DNA from: PVC group bacterium
GTDB lineage: Bacteria; Verrucomicrobiota; Kiritimatiellia; CAIKKV01; PXCX01
Assembly: GCA_003565195.1 (NCBI GenBank)
Contig: PXCX01000213.1
Span: 1-6,587 of the forward strand
Reading direction: 5' to 3'
Length of the DNA stretch: 6,587 nt
Shown: in pieces, positions 6,384 through 6,587 of the stretch
Layout of the letters: each line of letters opens with the position of its first letter
Position numbering within the stretch: the first letter of the stretch is position 1
The notes under the pieces: model-generated
What the model saw: the letters and a program-made list of their open reading frames with translations, nothing else
What the model was told of the DNA's origin: nothing
Databases searched by the model: none
Program-made: the position numbers and the translations under genes

Positions 6384-6587
6384 GCCGGTCTCCATCATTG
6401 TTCATGTCGGACGCCGGGCACCGGCAAGCGGCCAGCCGTTCCCGCCAGGCGCGCAACACCGGGTCACGGCCATCCGGAATTGTATCCATCGAGAAAAACG
6501 TTGCCAAATGATTCGCGATCGTGGTCCGCGCAAGCGTTCGGCGCACCATCCATGACCGCAACGAGGAAAGGCTGCGACCGCATCGTG
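6370..6587 (-). CDS. unrecognised protein, C-terminal part only
   Basis: A minus-strand frame enters from the right edge and ends at TGA 6372-6370, inside the first codons of the ubiE-like gene. At least 71 codons are in the window. Third codon positions are mainly G or C, as in the neighbouring genes, and the 14-base overlap with the next start is typical of coupled genes; both favour real coding. The peptide is arginine-rich (SLRSWMVRRTLARTT; then DPVLRAWRERLAACR) with no membrane segment or motif that I recognise. The upstream part lies outside the window, so no function is given. TTG 6561 could serve as a start for a 63-residue protein, but the open frame beyond it suggests a longer gene. 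Confidence 0.5.
   Translation of the reverse strand, partial: RCGRSLSSLRSWMVRRTLARTTIANHLATFFSMDTIPDGRDPVLRAWRERLAACRCPASDMNNDGDRHAQT

Noticed and set aside
6364..6555. 63-codon plus-strand frame at the right edge
   Set aside because: It is antisense to the ubiE start and to a minus-strand frame with better codon-position bias and overlap geometry.

Overview
The window looks like part of a GC-rich bacterial chromosome. It carries a markedly AT-richer block of about 3 kb in its middle. Sampled 60-base lines give 75% GC at 421-480 and 60% at 5101-5160, against 37% at 2281-2340 and 40% at 3241-3300. Short RGTCAGA-type repeats after the first gene and the gene mix would suit a Desulfobacterota-like (deltaproteobacterial) anaerobe. 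That assignment is inference with low to moderate confidence.

Layout: a plus-strand nhaC-type Na+/H+ antiporter gene (3-1406, start outside the window) ends near a small hairpin. Everything else runs on the minus strand and converges on it. Reading in transcription order from the right edge: the 3' end of an unrecognised gene (6587-6370); a UbiE/COQ5-family methyltransferase overlapping it (6383-5574); a near-palindromic inverted repeat at the ubiE 3' end; a second class I SAM methyltransferase (5500-4763); a 174-base spacer; then the AT-rich block. The block holds a CrtI/CrtN-type carotenoid desaturase-like flavoprotein (4588-3095), a 5'-truncated DUF2141 gene (3076-2879) and an ABC1/UbiB-family atypical kinase with a TTG start (2869-1691). 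Between the kinase and the antiporter there is no firmly supported gene.

How they may fit together: a carotenoid-type desaturase, a UbiB-like kinase, a UbiE-like C-methyltransferase and another small-molecule methyltransferase all point to isoprenoid or lipoquinone/polyketide-lipid chemistry. The two methyltransferases belong to the GC-rich host-like part. The desaturase, DUF2141 and ABC1 genes form a separate, probably co-transcribed and probably acquired module. The DUF2141 member has lost its N-terminal half, so the module may be decaying or rearranged. A near-identical 14-base direct repeat lies on each side of the AT-rich block and may mark how it arrived. The joint pathway is inferred; no substrate can be read from the sequence.
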